DNA of 64,000 nucleotides from Scytonema hofmannii PCC 7110 (lineage in GTDB: Bacteria > Cyanobacteriota > Cyanobacteriia > Cyanobacteriales > Nostocaceae): NCBI RefSeq assembly GCF_000346485.2, contig NZ_KQ976354.1, forward strand, positions 9,878,341-9,942,340. The letters are read 5' to 3'. A program made the translations under genes and the position numbers. Below are positions 51,689 through 59,644 of this stretch, in pieces. Below the pieces are notes generated by a model. That model saw only the letters and a list, made by a program, of their open reading frames with translations, did no database searches and was not told the DNA's origin. Positions within the stretch are counted from its first letter, which is position 1. Every line of letters starts with the position of its first letter.

Positions 51689-52027
51689 ATGACACTCGCA
51701 CTTGGAATGATTGAAGTCTATGGCGTTCCCACAGCGTTGGAAGCAGCAGATGCAATGTGTAAAGCAGCTCGTATAACTCTAGTAGGCTACGAAAATACCG
51801 ATTTAGGACGCATTACAGTATTGATACGGGGGGAAATAGGTGAAGTCAATGTTGCTGTTGCTGCAGGATTAAAAGCAGTTCCGAAAGTTAACGGCGGCGA
51901 AGTCCTTTCCTATCACGCGATCGCTCGTCCCCATGAAAACCTAGAATACGCTTTACCAATTCATCGCACAGAAAACCTTGAGCCGTTTCATTCAGATATT
52001 CGATTTCCGCCTCCACTTTCAGTTTAA
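51689..52027 (+). CDS. ccmK: Stand-alone carboxysome shell protein, CcmK-like
   Basis: The 112-residue BMC-domain protein has the CcmK core GMIEVYGVPTALEAADAMCK and the RPHENLEYALPI ending. The loop that lines the hexamer pore, KIGSGR in CcmK1/2 (residues 36-41), reads N36-T-D-L-G-R41 here, so the pore lining differs in charge and size. A 12-residue Pro-rich tail (DIRFPPPLSV) follows the core. It is not in the main ccm operon. Orphan CcmK paralogues (CcmK3 to CcmK6 types) modify shell permeability; I cannot assign the number with certainty. Confidence 0.88.
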   Translation: MTLALGMIEVYGVPTALEAADAMCKAARITLVGYENTDLGRITVLIRGEIGEVNVAVAAGLKAVPKVNGGEVLSYHAIARPHENLEYALPIHRTENLEPFHSDIRFPPPLSV

Positions 52028-52134
52028 AATCCTCTCTTTTCTCTTCCTTTCCTCTGCGTCCTCTGCGCCCTCTGCGGTTCATTAAAATTTTTCTAATTCA
52101 GATATAGCAGTCCTAAATCATTTGTGAGAAAACT

Positions 52135-52167
52135 AGATCCCCGACTTCTTTAAGAAATCGGGGATCT
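52135..52167. repeat. Dispersed hairpin, ccccgacttc family
   Basis: The 33-base element agatccccgacttctttaag / aaatcggggatct lies 20 bases past the stop codon of the small minus-strand gene and 108 bases past ccmK. It may end both convergent transcripts. Confidence 0.85.
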
Positions 52168-52186
52168 GAGCTTTAAAGCAAAGGAT

Positions 52187-52351
52187 TCACTTCCGCTTTT
52201 TGGGAGCAGAACGTCGTAATTCGCGTTTTTCTTCTTCTTGCAAACGGCGATCGCGCCAACTTGCCAGCGTCAAATAGCCAATGCCTCCAGTTACTGTGAC
52301 AAGCAGTACTACAGCAATTAAAGCCAAAATACTCAGAAATGGACTTTCCAC
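52187..52351 (-). CDS. Small single-span membrane protein downstream of petN
   Basis: A 54-codon frame from GTG 52351 encodes VESPFLSILALIAVVLLVTV, a membrane segment to about residue 30, then a charged tail (DRRLQEEEKRELRR and a basic end). I recall similar short membrane proteins beside petN in cyanobacteria, but know no function. It begins six bases after the petN stop codon, so the two are likely cotranscribed. The charged tail would lie on the cytosolic side by the positive-inside rule. Confidence 0.65.
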   Translation of the reverse strand: MESPFLSILALIAVVLLVTVTGGIGYLTLASWRDRRLQEEEKRELRRSAPKKRK

Positions 52352-52357
52352 GATTCC

Positions 52358-52447
52358 CTAGAGTCCGTTGCGACCCCAAACTACCATTGCAATTGACCAA
52401 GTGAAAACAACCAGTAGAGAAACCCAGCCTAGTGTCAAAATGTCCAT
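52358..52447 (-). CDS. petN: Cytochrome b6f complex subunit PetN
   Basis: The 29-residue product [20 protein letters not shown] plus MVVWGRNGL is PetN, the smallest subunit of the b6f complex and one of its peripheral single helices needed for complex stability. It runs from ATG 52447 to TAG 52358. It is one of three b6f genes in this window with petA and petC, but unlinked to them. Confidence 0.97.
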   Translation of the reverse strand: MDILTLGWVSLLVVFTWSIAMVVWGRNGL

Positions 52448-52583
52448 AACGATACTTTTAAACAAATTTACGAAACAACTTCAATCTTAATGATACTAAA
52501 ACCATGCACTGAACTGAAGTTTGTGGCTCAAAGCTTTATGATTGATGTGCAATTGTCCACCCAATCATTGTATAACGAAACCG

Positions 52584-53066
52584 GTGAAGAAAGTTTTAGC
52601 TCCTCAACTGATGGCAGAACGCATCGAATCCTTAAAAGCTGGATTACTGGGTTGCTTGTGCCTTGCGATCGCATATTTCATAACGACTTTGGTTAATAGC
52701 TTGATATTTGCAAAGTACTTTAAGATACTCAGTACCATGTCCTTTAATATGCTGGATTTGCATTGGTTCATCAGCGCTAGTATTGCTGCTTTTTGTGGCT
52801 TGCTGTTTGGTGTAACATATCGATACATTATACGTTCCGATCAAAATTTCCAATTGAAGTCTGGAGGTGTGTTAGCTTTTGGCGTGGTAAGAGGCTTAAC
52901 TCAGTTAGATATTGGGCTTTCTTGTTCTAGCAGTATTTTGCCTTTTATAATCATGGGAATTGAGAGTATTTTGTGGTTTGGATTAGCTGCATTTGCGATC
53001 GATACTGCCCTCCGCTTTGGCTGGATTAAAACTTTTCAATCCCATGAACTTTCCTATGAAAACTAA
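52584..53066 (+). CDS. Conserved cyanobacterial membrane protein
   Basis: The product of about 160 residues has five hydrophobic segments, for example GLLGCLCLAIAYFITTLVNS and WFISASIAAFCGLLFGVTYR. The motif AERIESLKAGLLG near its start is followed by a segment with GGVLAFGVVRGLTQLDIGLS. I recognise it as a conserved cyanobacterial membrane family without a known role. The start is uncertain: GTG 52584 includes KKVLAPQLMAERIE, which looks native, while ATG 52611 is the shorter choice and TTG 52542 the longest. Its 3' end overlaps the exonuclease gene. Confidence 0.65.
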   Translation: MKKVLAPQLMAERIESLKAGLLGCLCLAIAYFITTLVNSLIFAKYFKILSTMSFNMLDLHWFISASIAAFCGLLFGVTYRYIIRSDQNFQLKSGGVLAFGVVRGLTQLDIGLSCSSSILPFIIMGIESILWFGLAAFAIDTALRFGWIKTFQSHELSYEN

Positions 53067-53616
53067 TCAATCCAGTTATTTTTTAATAGTTGATTTAGAA
53101 GCAACTTGTTCTGATGATGGTTTTATTCCCAGTGAGGAGATGGAAATTATTGAAATTGGTGCGGTAATGCTCAACAGCGCCACTTGGGAAATAGATTCAG
53201 AGTTTCAGCAATTTGTCAAACCTGTAAGACATCCGCAACTGACAAAATTTTGTACTGAATTAACAACAATTCGCCAGCAGGATGTTGACAGAGCTTTCAC
53301 TTTTCCTGAGGTTCTTTCTGAGTTTCAAGAATGGATAGAGAAATTTCCCAGACATATTTTTTGCTCTTGGGGAAATTATGATAAAAAACAGTTTCTCCAG
53401 GATTGCGAGTTTCATCAAGTCCCCTATCCTTTTAGTTCAGAACACAGAAATATAAAAAAGGAATTTTCAGAATATCTTGGTGTTTCTAAAGGATTTGGCA
53501 TGGCAAAAGCACTTCAACATCTAGGTATAGAATTGCAAGGAGTACATCATCGGGGAATTGATGATGCTCGTAATATTGCAGCTATATATCGATATATGAA
53601 AACTCAGAAACTTTGA
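53044..53616 (+). CDS. DEDDh-type 3'-5' exonuclease (KapD/ERI-1-like)
   Basis: The 190-residue protein has the exonuclease motifs in order: Exo I DLEATC (Asp17, Glu19), Exo II GNYDKKQF and Exo III HHRGIDDARN with His and Asp. The spacing and the SxEMEIIEIGAV segment match the KapD/ERI-1/3'hExo group, which trims RNA or DNA 3' ends. It overlaps the upstream membrane-protein gene by 23 bases (ATG 53044) or 11 bases (ATG 53056), suggesting coupled translation. Substrate unknown. Confidence 0.88.
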   Translation: MNFPMKTNQSSYFLIVDLEATCSDDGFIPSEEMEIIEIGAVMLNSATWEIDSEFQQFVKPVRHPQLTKFCTELTTIRQQDVDRAFTFPEVLSEFQEWIEKFPRHIFCSWGNYDKKQFLQDCEFHQVPYPFSSEHRNIKKEFSEYLGVSKGFGMAKALQHLGIELQGVHHRGIDDARNIAAIYRYMKTQKL

Positions 53617-53749
53617 ATAGGGGGTAGGGGGTAGGGGGCAATAAATTATTTCTCACTATGCCCCATGCCCTATGCCCTATGATCGAGGTAGGAATATGAT
53701 TTGTGCTGATAACAGTACAAGTTAAAAATTTGTTTGGCAAAGTTCTTTT

Positions 53750-55114
53750 ATGAAAAATCAGATCCCATTACCCAATCGGCTCAAAACCCCACCTTTGTTG
53801 CAAAGAATTCAATGGGTGGTTAATCCTGTGGGATATATGGAAAGTGCAGTTCAGCAACATCCCGATATTTTTACAGCTGAGGTAGTTGGTTTTGGGGACA
53901 CGCTAGTATTTGTCAACCATCCTCAAGCAATTCAGGAAATTTTAATCAACGACAGAAAGAAGTATACAGCCCCAGGTGAGGAAAACAAGATTTTACTGCC
54001 TTTAGTCGGGGAACATTCAGTTCTGATATTAGACGGACACCGTCACAGACAGCAACGGCAACTCATGATGCCTCCCTTTCATGGCGATCGCATGCGAGCC
54101 TACGCGCAGACAATCCACTCTCTTGCTGAAAAAGTTTACGATCGCATCCCGCATAATACACCCTTCTCAGCTAGGAATGCAATGCAGGAAATATCCCTGC
54201 AAGTCATGTTACAGACAGTTTTTGGTGTTTCTGAAGGAGAACGTTACCAAAAACTCAAACAATTACTTGGGCAATTAACAGATATTTTTCAATCTCCTCT
54301 AACTTCTAGTTTGCTGTTCTTTCCCTTTTTACAAAAGGATTTAGGCTCTTGGAGCCTTTGGGGAAAGTTTCTACGTTGGAAAGAGGAAATTGATGCAATA
54401 CTTTACGCTGAGATTGCTGAATGCCGTGCAAAAGCAGATCCAAATCGCGTTGATATTCTCGCATTGCTGATTTCAGCAAAAGATGAAGAAGGTCAGTCAA
54501 TGACAGATCGAGAGTTGCGAGACGAATTAATGACTCTGCTATTAGCGGGAAATGAAACCACCGCATCAGCCATGGCTTGGGGATTGTACTGGATTCACCG
54601 TTTGCCAGAAGTCCGTGAAAAACTCCTGCATGAACTAAGCTCACTCGGTGATTCGCCCGATCCAATGAGCATCGTTAAACTGCCTTATCTTACAGCAGTT
54701 TGTCATGAAACCTTACGGATTCATCCGGTAGCAATGTTAACTTTCGCCCGCAAAGTTCAAGAACCTGTAGAACTGCTCGGACATCAGCTATATCCCAATA
54801 CTTTACTCTACGGCTGCATTTATCTCCTGCATCAAAGAGAAGATTTGTATCCGCAGCCCAAAGAGTTTAGACCAGAACGTTTTTTGGAACGTCAATTTTC
54901 TCCTTATGAGTTTATGCCTTTCGGTGGTGGTACACGTCGCTGTATTGGTGAGGCTTTAGCTCTGTTTGAATTAAAGTTAGTCTTGGCAACTCTCCTGTCA
55001 CGCTATCAGTTTGAGCTAGCCAGTCATGAATTAGAAAAACCTCAAAGACGAGGTGTTACCCTTGCTCCAGGGGATAAAGTGAAGTTGATAATTAGAGGAT
55101 TTACCTCACCCTAA
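53750..55114 (+). CDS. Cytochrome P450, CYP110-like
   Basis: The 454-residue P450 has the I-helix AGNETTA (about residues 266-272), the K-helix ETLR near 320 and the haem-binding loop FGGGTRRCIGEA with Cys398. The N-terminus without a membrane anchor and the segment LLQRIQWVVNPVGYMESAVQ match the CYP110 family, common in Nostocales and reported to hydroxylate fatty acids, alkanes or terpenes. No redox partner is adjacent; cyanobacterial ferredoxins usually serve. It stands alone, followed by a ccctcccc hairpin. Confidence 0.93.
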   Translation: MKNQIPLPNRLKTPPLLQRIQWVVNPVGYMESAVQQHPDIFTAEVVGFGDTLVFVNHPQAIQEILINDRKKYTAPGEENKILLPLVGEHSVLILDGHRHRQQRQLMMPPFHGDRMRAYAQTIHSLAEKVYDRIPHNTPFSARNAMQEISLQVMLQTVFGVSEGERYQKLKQLLGQLTDIFQSPLTSSLLFFPFLQKDLGSWSLWGKFLRWKEEIDAILYAEIAECRAKADPNRVDILALLISAKDEEGQSMTDRELRDELMTLLLAGNETTASAMAWGLYWIHRLPEVREKLLHELSSLGDSPDPMSIVKLPYLTAVCHETLRIHPVAMLTFARKVQEPVELLGHQLYPNTLLYGCIYLLHQREDLYPQPKEFRPERFLERQFSPYEFMPFGGGTRRCIGEALALFELKLVLATLLSRYQFELASHELEKPQRRGVTLAPGDKVKLIIRGFTSP

Positions 55115-55137
55115 CCCTCCCCTTTCCAAGGGGAGGG
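55115..55137 (+). terminator. Hairpin downstream of the P450 gene
   Basis: A ten-base-pair stem, ccctcccctt / aaggggaggg, has a three-base loop directly after the P450 stop. A related cccccctt / aagggggg hairpin lies at 55194-55212. No T-run follows, and both may be parts of a dispersed repeat. Confidence 0.55.
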
Positions 55138-55235
55138 AACTAGAGATCTCATTTTCCCCTAATCCATCGGAGAGGGAACTAGAGATCTAATTTCCCCCCT
55201 TTCCAAGGGGGGACTAAGGGGGGTAAATTTGCTAA

Positions 55236-55811
55236 CTACCAAATGCTTTCTAAATTAAGAACAAAGCCAGGTAAAACATCTTCTCCTGATAGTTCTGTTG
55301 GAGATTCTAAAACTTCTACTTCTTTTCCCAATCGATAGATTTCTACTCGGCGGTTTTTTCTATCAATTAACCAGCCGAGTTTTACTTGATTATCTATATA
55401 TTCCCGCATTTTTTCTTGTGCTTTTTCTAAAGTATCAGATGGGGACATTAACTCTAAAACAAAATCTGGAGCAATTGGAGGAAATTTTTCTCTTTGTTCG
55501 GGAGTGAGTGCTTCCCACCTTTCTTGTTTTATCCAAGTGACATCAGGAGAACGGTCCGCACCATTAGGAAGTTTAAAGCCAGTTGAAGAGTCAAAGACTT
55601 TACCCTGCTTAGTTTGTCGATTCCAAAAGACAAAATCGGCTGCCATTTCCACATTGTAGTTTCCTGTTTCTCCTCCTGTTGGGGACATAATAATGAGTTC
55701 TCCTTGGGCATTGCGTTCAAATTTTACATCAGGATTTTTCCTACACAGGAGATAAAATTGCTCGTCTGTCAGTTCAATAACAGGTTTAAGCTGAAGGGTA
55801 ATAGAGTTCAT
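55236..55811 (-). CDS. Uma2-family putative nuclease
   Basis: The 191-residue protein is a compact Uma2 form: LTDEQFYLLCRKNPDVKFER start, the RSPDVTWI segment near residues 87-94, FVLELMSPSD near 116-125, and LGWLIDRKNRRVEIYR near 144-159. This subfamily has no coiled-coil tail. It is divergent from the DNA methyltransferase gene. Role unknown. Confidence 0.9.
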   Translation of the reverse strand: MNSITLQLKPVIELTDEQFYLLCRKNPDVKFERNAQGELIIMSPTGGETGNYNVEMAADFVFWNRQTKQGKVFDSSTGFKLPNGADRSPDVTWIKQERWEALTPEQREKFPPIAPDFVLELMSPSDTLEKAQEKMREYIDNQVKLGWLIDRKNRRVEIYRLGKEVEVLESPTELSGEDVLPGFVLNLESIW

Positions 55812-55941
55812 GATGAGTTAAGACTTAATCAACAACTATATATATTGCATTTTGGCACTTCTTCGGCTATTAGCACTAAAGATTCTGACGGAAGTCTTAC
55901 ACGAGGGATGAATCCACCCACTTTGCTTGAGTGTGGACTCT

Positions 55942-57156
55942 ATGTCACAATATTGCAGATTGACTGAAAAACTTGATATGGAAGTAGTACAATTATCTCT
56001 TTTGTCCAACGAAGAGGAGCAAGTCCCTGACAAAAAGCAAAATATTGTTGATAAACAGACTCCTGTCAAGAAGCAGAAAAAGGCTAAGTTAGGACGTTAC
56101 GAATGTATCCAACGTGATTTAAAAACTGAAATTGACCCGTACAAAATCTTTGTTCAAGTCGAAACAAGCATCGCTCCAAACCACGAGTACGCGTTTATTG
56201 ATACTTTTTGTGGTGCAGGCGGAATGACCCAAGGTTTTGTTGAAGGTGGTTTTACTCCTGTAGCAAGCGTAGAAATTAGTCCAATTGCATCAGCGACACA
56301 TAGAAGGAATTTTCCGCAATGTCATCACTTATGTGGAGATATAAAAGATTTCTCTCCAAGACAAATGCTTGAAAAAACAGGAGCGGAGATTCACTTAGTT
56401 ATAGGTGGTCCTCCCTGTCAGGGGTTTTCGGTTGCTGGAAAACGCGATCCAAACGATCCTCGCAACTATTTATTTCAGGAGTTTGTACGTGTTGTTTCAG
56501 AAGTACGCCCTTGGTACGTTGTTATGGAAAATGTACCAGGAATTTTAACGATAAAGCGGGGAGAAGTAAGACAAGCCATCTGTGAAGCATTTGATTCCAT
56601 TGGCTATCCTCATGTTTCTGTTGCCATTCTTGAATCTGCTGCTTATCAAGTTCCTCAAATTCGCCCACGAGCTTTTTTTATTGCGAATCGATTTGGAATG
56701 CCAAACCCGTATCCAATACCTCAATTAACGGTTGATGAATATAAATCTATTGAGTCGGCTATTTCCGATCTACCGCCCTGGACTCCTGTACCAGAAATTA
56801 ATCATGAATGGACTAAACACTCACTTGAATACACCAAGCGAATTGCTAAAGTTCCGCCAGGAGGGTCATTATACGAAACGTATGTTGATGCTTTCAAGCG
56901 CCAGTATCCAGGTAAACCGAGCATGACTATTAAGGAGAATCATGGAGGAACGCATATTCATCCACACCTCGATCGCGTGATTTCAGCGCGTGAAATGGCT
57001 CGATTGCAAACGTTTCCAGATTCATTTATCTTTGAAGGAACTATGAAAAAGGCAATGTGGCAAATTGGAAACGCAGTACCACCACGATTGGCAAAGTGTA
57101 TCGCTTATGCGCTTATTCCTTACTTGAACGAAATTGCTGACAAAATTAAAAGTTAA
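55942..57156 (+). CDS. C5-cytosine DNA methyltransferase, orphan
   Basis: The enzyme methylates cytosine at C5. Motif I FIDTFCGAGGMTQGF, motif IV GGPPCQGFS with catalytic Cys159 (counting from ATG 55942), motif VI ENVPGIL, motif VIII QIRPRAFFI and motif X QIGNAVPPRL are all present in order. A 75-residue basic N-terminal extension precedes motif I. No restriction endonuclease gene is adjacent, so it is an orphan (solitary) methyltransferase; the sequence does not reveal its target site. ATG 55942 is chosen over TTG 55927, though ATG 55978 is possible. xisI follows 79 bases downstream. Confidence 0.92.
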   Translation: MSQYCRLTEKLDMEVVQLSLLSNEEEQVPDKKQNIVDKQTPVKKQKKAKLGRYECIQRDLKTEIDPYKIFVQVETSIAPNHEYAFIDTFCGAGGMTQGFVEGGFTPVASVEISPIASATHRRNFPQCHHLCGDIKDFSPRQMLEKTGAEIHLVIGGPPCQGFSVAGKRDPNDPRNYLFQEFVRVVSEVRPWYVVMENVPGILTIKRGEVRQAICEAFDSIGYPHVSVAILESAAYQVPQIRPRAFFIANRFGMPNPYPIPQLTVDEYKSIESAISDLPPWTPVPEINHEWTKHSLEYTKRIAKVPPGGSLYETYVDAFKRQYPGKPSMTIKENHGGTHIHPHLDRVISAREMARLQTFPDSFIFEGTMKKAMWQIGNAVPPRLAKCIAYALIPYLNEIADKIKS

Positions 57157-57234
57157 CTTTTATACTTGCTAAATGTATTCGCAATTTTAACACTATTTTC
57201 CAAAATTTCATCCTGGCACTAAGGAGATTGTTTT

Positions 57235-57618
57235 ATGGAGAAACTAAATTATAGCGACGTAGTTGAAAACATCCTCAAGCAATATGCTACTATTACAGTG
57301 GGTGAAGGTACGGAAGTTGAATTAGTCGCTGATCGCTCCAACGGGCATTACCTGGTTATGTTTATTGGCTGGCGGGATGAAGTTCAGGTGTATGGAAGTT
57401 TGATTCATATCGATATTAAAGGGAATCAGATTTGGATTCAGCAAGATGGCACGAATGAGGGGATTGCTCAACAATTGGTTGAGGTTGGTGTTCCTCAGAG
57501 TGATATTGTGTTGGGCTATCGTTCGCCACTTGTTAGGCCATTTACGGGATTTGGCGTGGGAATAAAGAGCCAATCTGAAGCCAAGCCGTTAGAAGGAGTA
57601 GGGTCTTCAGTGGGTTAG
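57235..57618 (+). CDS. xisI: XisI protein homologue without XisH
   Basis: The 127-residue protein matches XisI, first described as a factor for excision of the fdxN element in Anabaena. Signs are the start MEKLNYSDVVENILKQYATI, the YLVMFIGWRDEVQVYGSLIH strand and the ending IVLGYRSPLVRPFTGFGVG. XisH, normally encoded directly upstream, is missing; a DNA methyltransferase gene takes that place. XisH-XisI pairs are widespread in cyanobacteria and probably do more than excision. GGAG precedes the ATG by nine bases. Confidence 0.88.
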   Translation: MEKLNYSDVVENILKQYATITVGEGTEVELVADRSNGHYLVMFIGWRDEVQVYGSLIHIDIKGNQIWIQQDGTNEGIAQQLVEVGVPQSDIVLGYRSPLVRPFTGFGVGIKSQSEAKPLEGVGSSVG

Positions 57619-57743
57619 CGGTAAGCTCGGTTGAGCCACAGTGAGCGATCGCCAGCTAAAGCATTAAAATGGGTGAAATATCTATTTTTAGAGGAAAGTG
57701 CTTCTGTAAAAAAATTGTTAGAAAAAACTGAAATGTTTACGTG

Positions 57744-58274
57744 TTAAATTTTACAAGCGAATGCCCGTCCCAGAATGTTGTGGGTTCCGGGTGGCGGTCC
57801 ACATCTCTGTTCCCCCTCTAGGGAAACCAAACACCAAACGCTTGACGGAGTTTTCAACACTGCTTCGGCCATAATCCTATCCTGCTTGTCCAGAAAATTT
57901 GTCGCGTACTGTTGCTCTGGAATTTCTAGCTCGTAACTCTCAATCGACCCTTCAAAATAAGGTAATGAACCTTTTCGATTTCGGTCTAACGCTAATTTTA
58001 ACTTTTCTTCAGTTGTTTTTATATTATCTAAGTCATTTCTTTGATCTCTTTCTTCTGTCCATCCTATCTTAGAGATAAAACTCTCATACGTCTTTTCATC
58101 ATACACCTCACCATTGTATTCCAGTCGATTCCCGCTTTCCTGCCAAATTTGTCTTTGCACTGTAAAACCAAAACGTCCATTTGAGCTATTTTTCCACTTT
58201 TCGTCAATTTTTTGTAAGTCCCGACATGGAAATTTCATCATTTTTTCGCGACTCATATTTTCTTCTCTCTTCAA
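57744..58274 (-). CDS. GUN4-domain protein, third gene of the EAD1-AAA operon
   Basis: The 176-residue protein has a GUN4 core: KFPCRDLQKIDEKWKNSSNG, RFGFTVQRQIWQES and FISKIGWTEERD. GUN4 proteins bind tetrapyrroles such as protoporphyrin and Mg-protoporphyrin; here the domain is not accompanied by the usual N-terminal helical bundle. Its start overlaps the AAA-like gene as ATGA (58271-58274). The last 35 residues (GEQRCGPPPGTHNILGRAF) do not look like GUN4 and may come from another source. A role as the ligand-binding or output part of the operon is an inference. Confidence 0.8.
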   Translation of the reverse strand: MKREENMSREKMMKFPCRDLQKIDEKWKNSSNGRFGFTVQRQIWQESGNRLEYNGEVYDEKTYESFISKIGWTEERDQRNDLDNIKTTEEKLKLALDRNRKGSLPYFEGSIESYELEIPEQQYATNFLDKQDRIMAEAVLKTPSSVWCLVSLEGEQRCGPPPGTHNILGRAFACKI

Positions 58275-59644
58275 CTGAGTCTTTTCTCTGCTGCTTCCCT
58301 GTCTTTCCTTTCGCGTTCCAACTGAGCTTCTTTCTCTTTTATAGCTATTTCTTCTTCTGTTTCCTTTGCTTGACTAGCTGATAAAAACTGCATATCTTGA
58401 TAACTTAAACTTTTATCCTTAGCCCACTCTAAAGCATCCTGTAATGCCTTTCCTCCCAACAATCGCGATTCATCTGTACCACCAGAAGCAACCCAAAAAC
58501 GAAAATTTTCAGAATAGGGACGTAGATTTCTTAATTGTCTTTCAATCCAGTTTTGGTTAAAAACTTCTTGATAAATGCGATTATAAACCTTTAAATTATC
58601 TAATCGTTTAACAACTAATCCCGATAACTGTAATTCAGTAATTTCCGTACCGTTATTAGTAGCTAATCCTTCATGTTTTTGAATCTGCTGATACAATTCC
58701 AGTAGATAAGAGGCACGTTGCTCATCTCTGAGAATTCTGTCTCTAATTGTTCGTAAATGCTCTGGGTCATCCTGAGATTCCCAATTCTCAATGATGCGAG
58801 ACTTGACCACTTGCTCAACGGTGCGAGGATTTTCTTTGGTTGATTCTTCTACCATAAACTGGCACAGCTTTTGCGTCAGAAACGGTTGTCCTTCCGTCCA
58901 ATCTAAAATTTCTTGCATCACAGCTTGGGGATTGCTAAATCTCAAGTGCAATCCTCTAACGAGCGGCTCAACTTCGTGGGGTTGAAAACCATGCAGTTCA
59001 ATTCCTTCACCGATCTTAAAGGGGGTTTGGGTTTTATCAGTAATCAAATCGCTAGGAGTCGCTACCCCTAACAAAGCAAATGTCAGCCGCTCAAAAGTTG
59101 GATGATCGACTCGTTGATTTTGGAAAAAGCGAATGAGTGCAAAAAAGTCATCCAGAGAAAAATCTTGACTTAGCACTCTGTCAATTTCATCAACGAAAAT
59201 GACTATCTGTTGCTCAATCTTCTCCAGTAATACTTTTTGGATGAATAAACTTAAGCATTGCACGGGAGAAAGGACTTCTTGCTGCTTTTGCCACCATGTC
59301 TGCCAATCGAAATCAAATTTATCTTCTAACTGGCAGCTTTCTACCAAAGCATAAACAATTCCTCCGTACCACTGCTCCATCGTGACCTTATGCTTACCAA
59401 TCCCTGTGAGGTCGATCGCAGCACAAACTGTCCCTGAAGCTTGTAACTTTTGCATTGTCCGCACTCGCAAGCTAGACTTACCCATCTGTCGGGAATTAAG
59501 CACATAACAGAACTTCCCCGCCTTCAATTTTTGGTAAAACTCTTCGTCTGCAAGTCGCTTGACATAGCTAGGAGCATCAATCGGTAGACTTGCTCCAACC
59601 TGATAAAAGTTGGAAGTCTGTGCTGCCATATTGTTATTCCTCAT
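58271..59644 (-). CDS. AAA-like (AAA_35) ATPase, second gene of the EAD1-AAA operon
   Basis: The 457-residue protein matches the AAA-like domain PF14516 of cyanobacterial signalling proteins. It starts FYQVGASLPIDAPSYVKR and has Walker A LNSRQMGKSS near residues 49-58, Walker B VIFVDEIDRVL near 148-158, and the GEGIELHGFQPHEVEPL and DWTEGQPFLTQKLC signatures. The C-terminus ends abruptly in a coiled coil (EKEAQLERERKDREAAEKR), where related proteins continue into WD40 or TPR domains. It is joined by ATGA overlaps to both neighbours. Confidence 0.88.
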   Translation of the reverse strand: MRNNNMAAQTSNFYQVGASLPIDAPSYVKRLADEEFYQKLKAGKFCYVLNSRQMGKSSLRVRTMQKLQASGTVCAAIDLTGIGKHKVTMEQWYGGIVYALVESCQLEDKFDFDWQTWWQKQQEVLSPVQCLSLFIQKVLLEKIEQQIVIFVDEIDRVLSQDFSLDDFFALIRFFQNQRVDHPTFERLTFALLGVATPSDLITDKTQTPFKIGEGIELHGFQPHEVEPLVRGLHLRFSNPQAVMQEILDWTEGQPFLTQKLCQFMVEESTKENPRTVEQVVKSRIIENWESQDDPEHLRTIRDRILRDEQRASYLLELYQQIQKHEGLATNNGTEITELQLSGLVVKRLDNLKVYNRIYQEVFNQNWIERQLRNLRPYSENFRFWVASGGTDESRLLGGKALQDALEWAKDKSLSYQDMQFLSASQAKETEEEIAIKEKEAQLERERKDREAAEKRLS

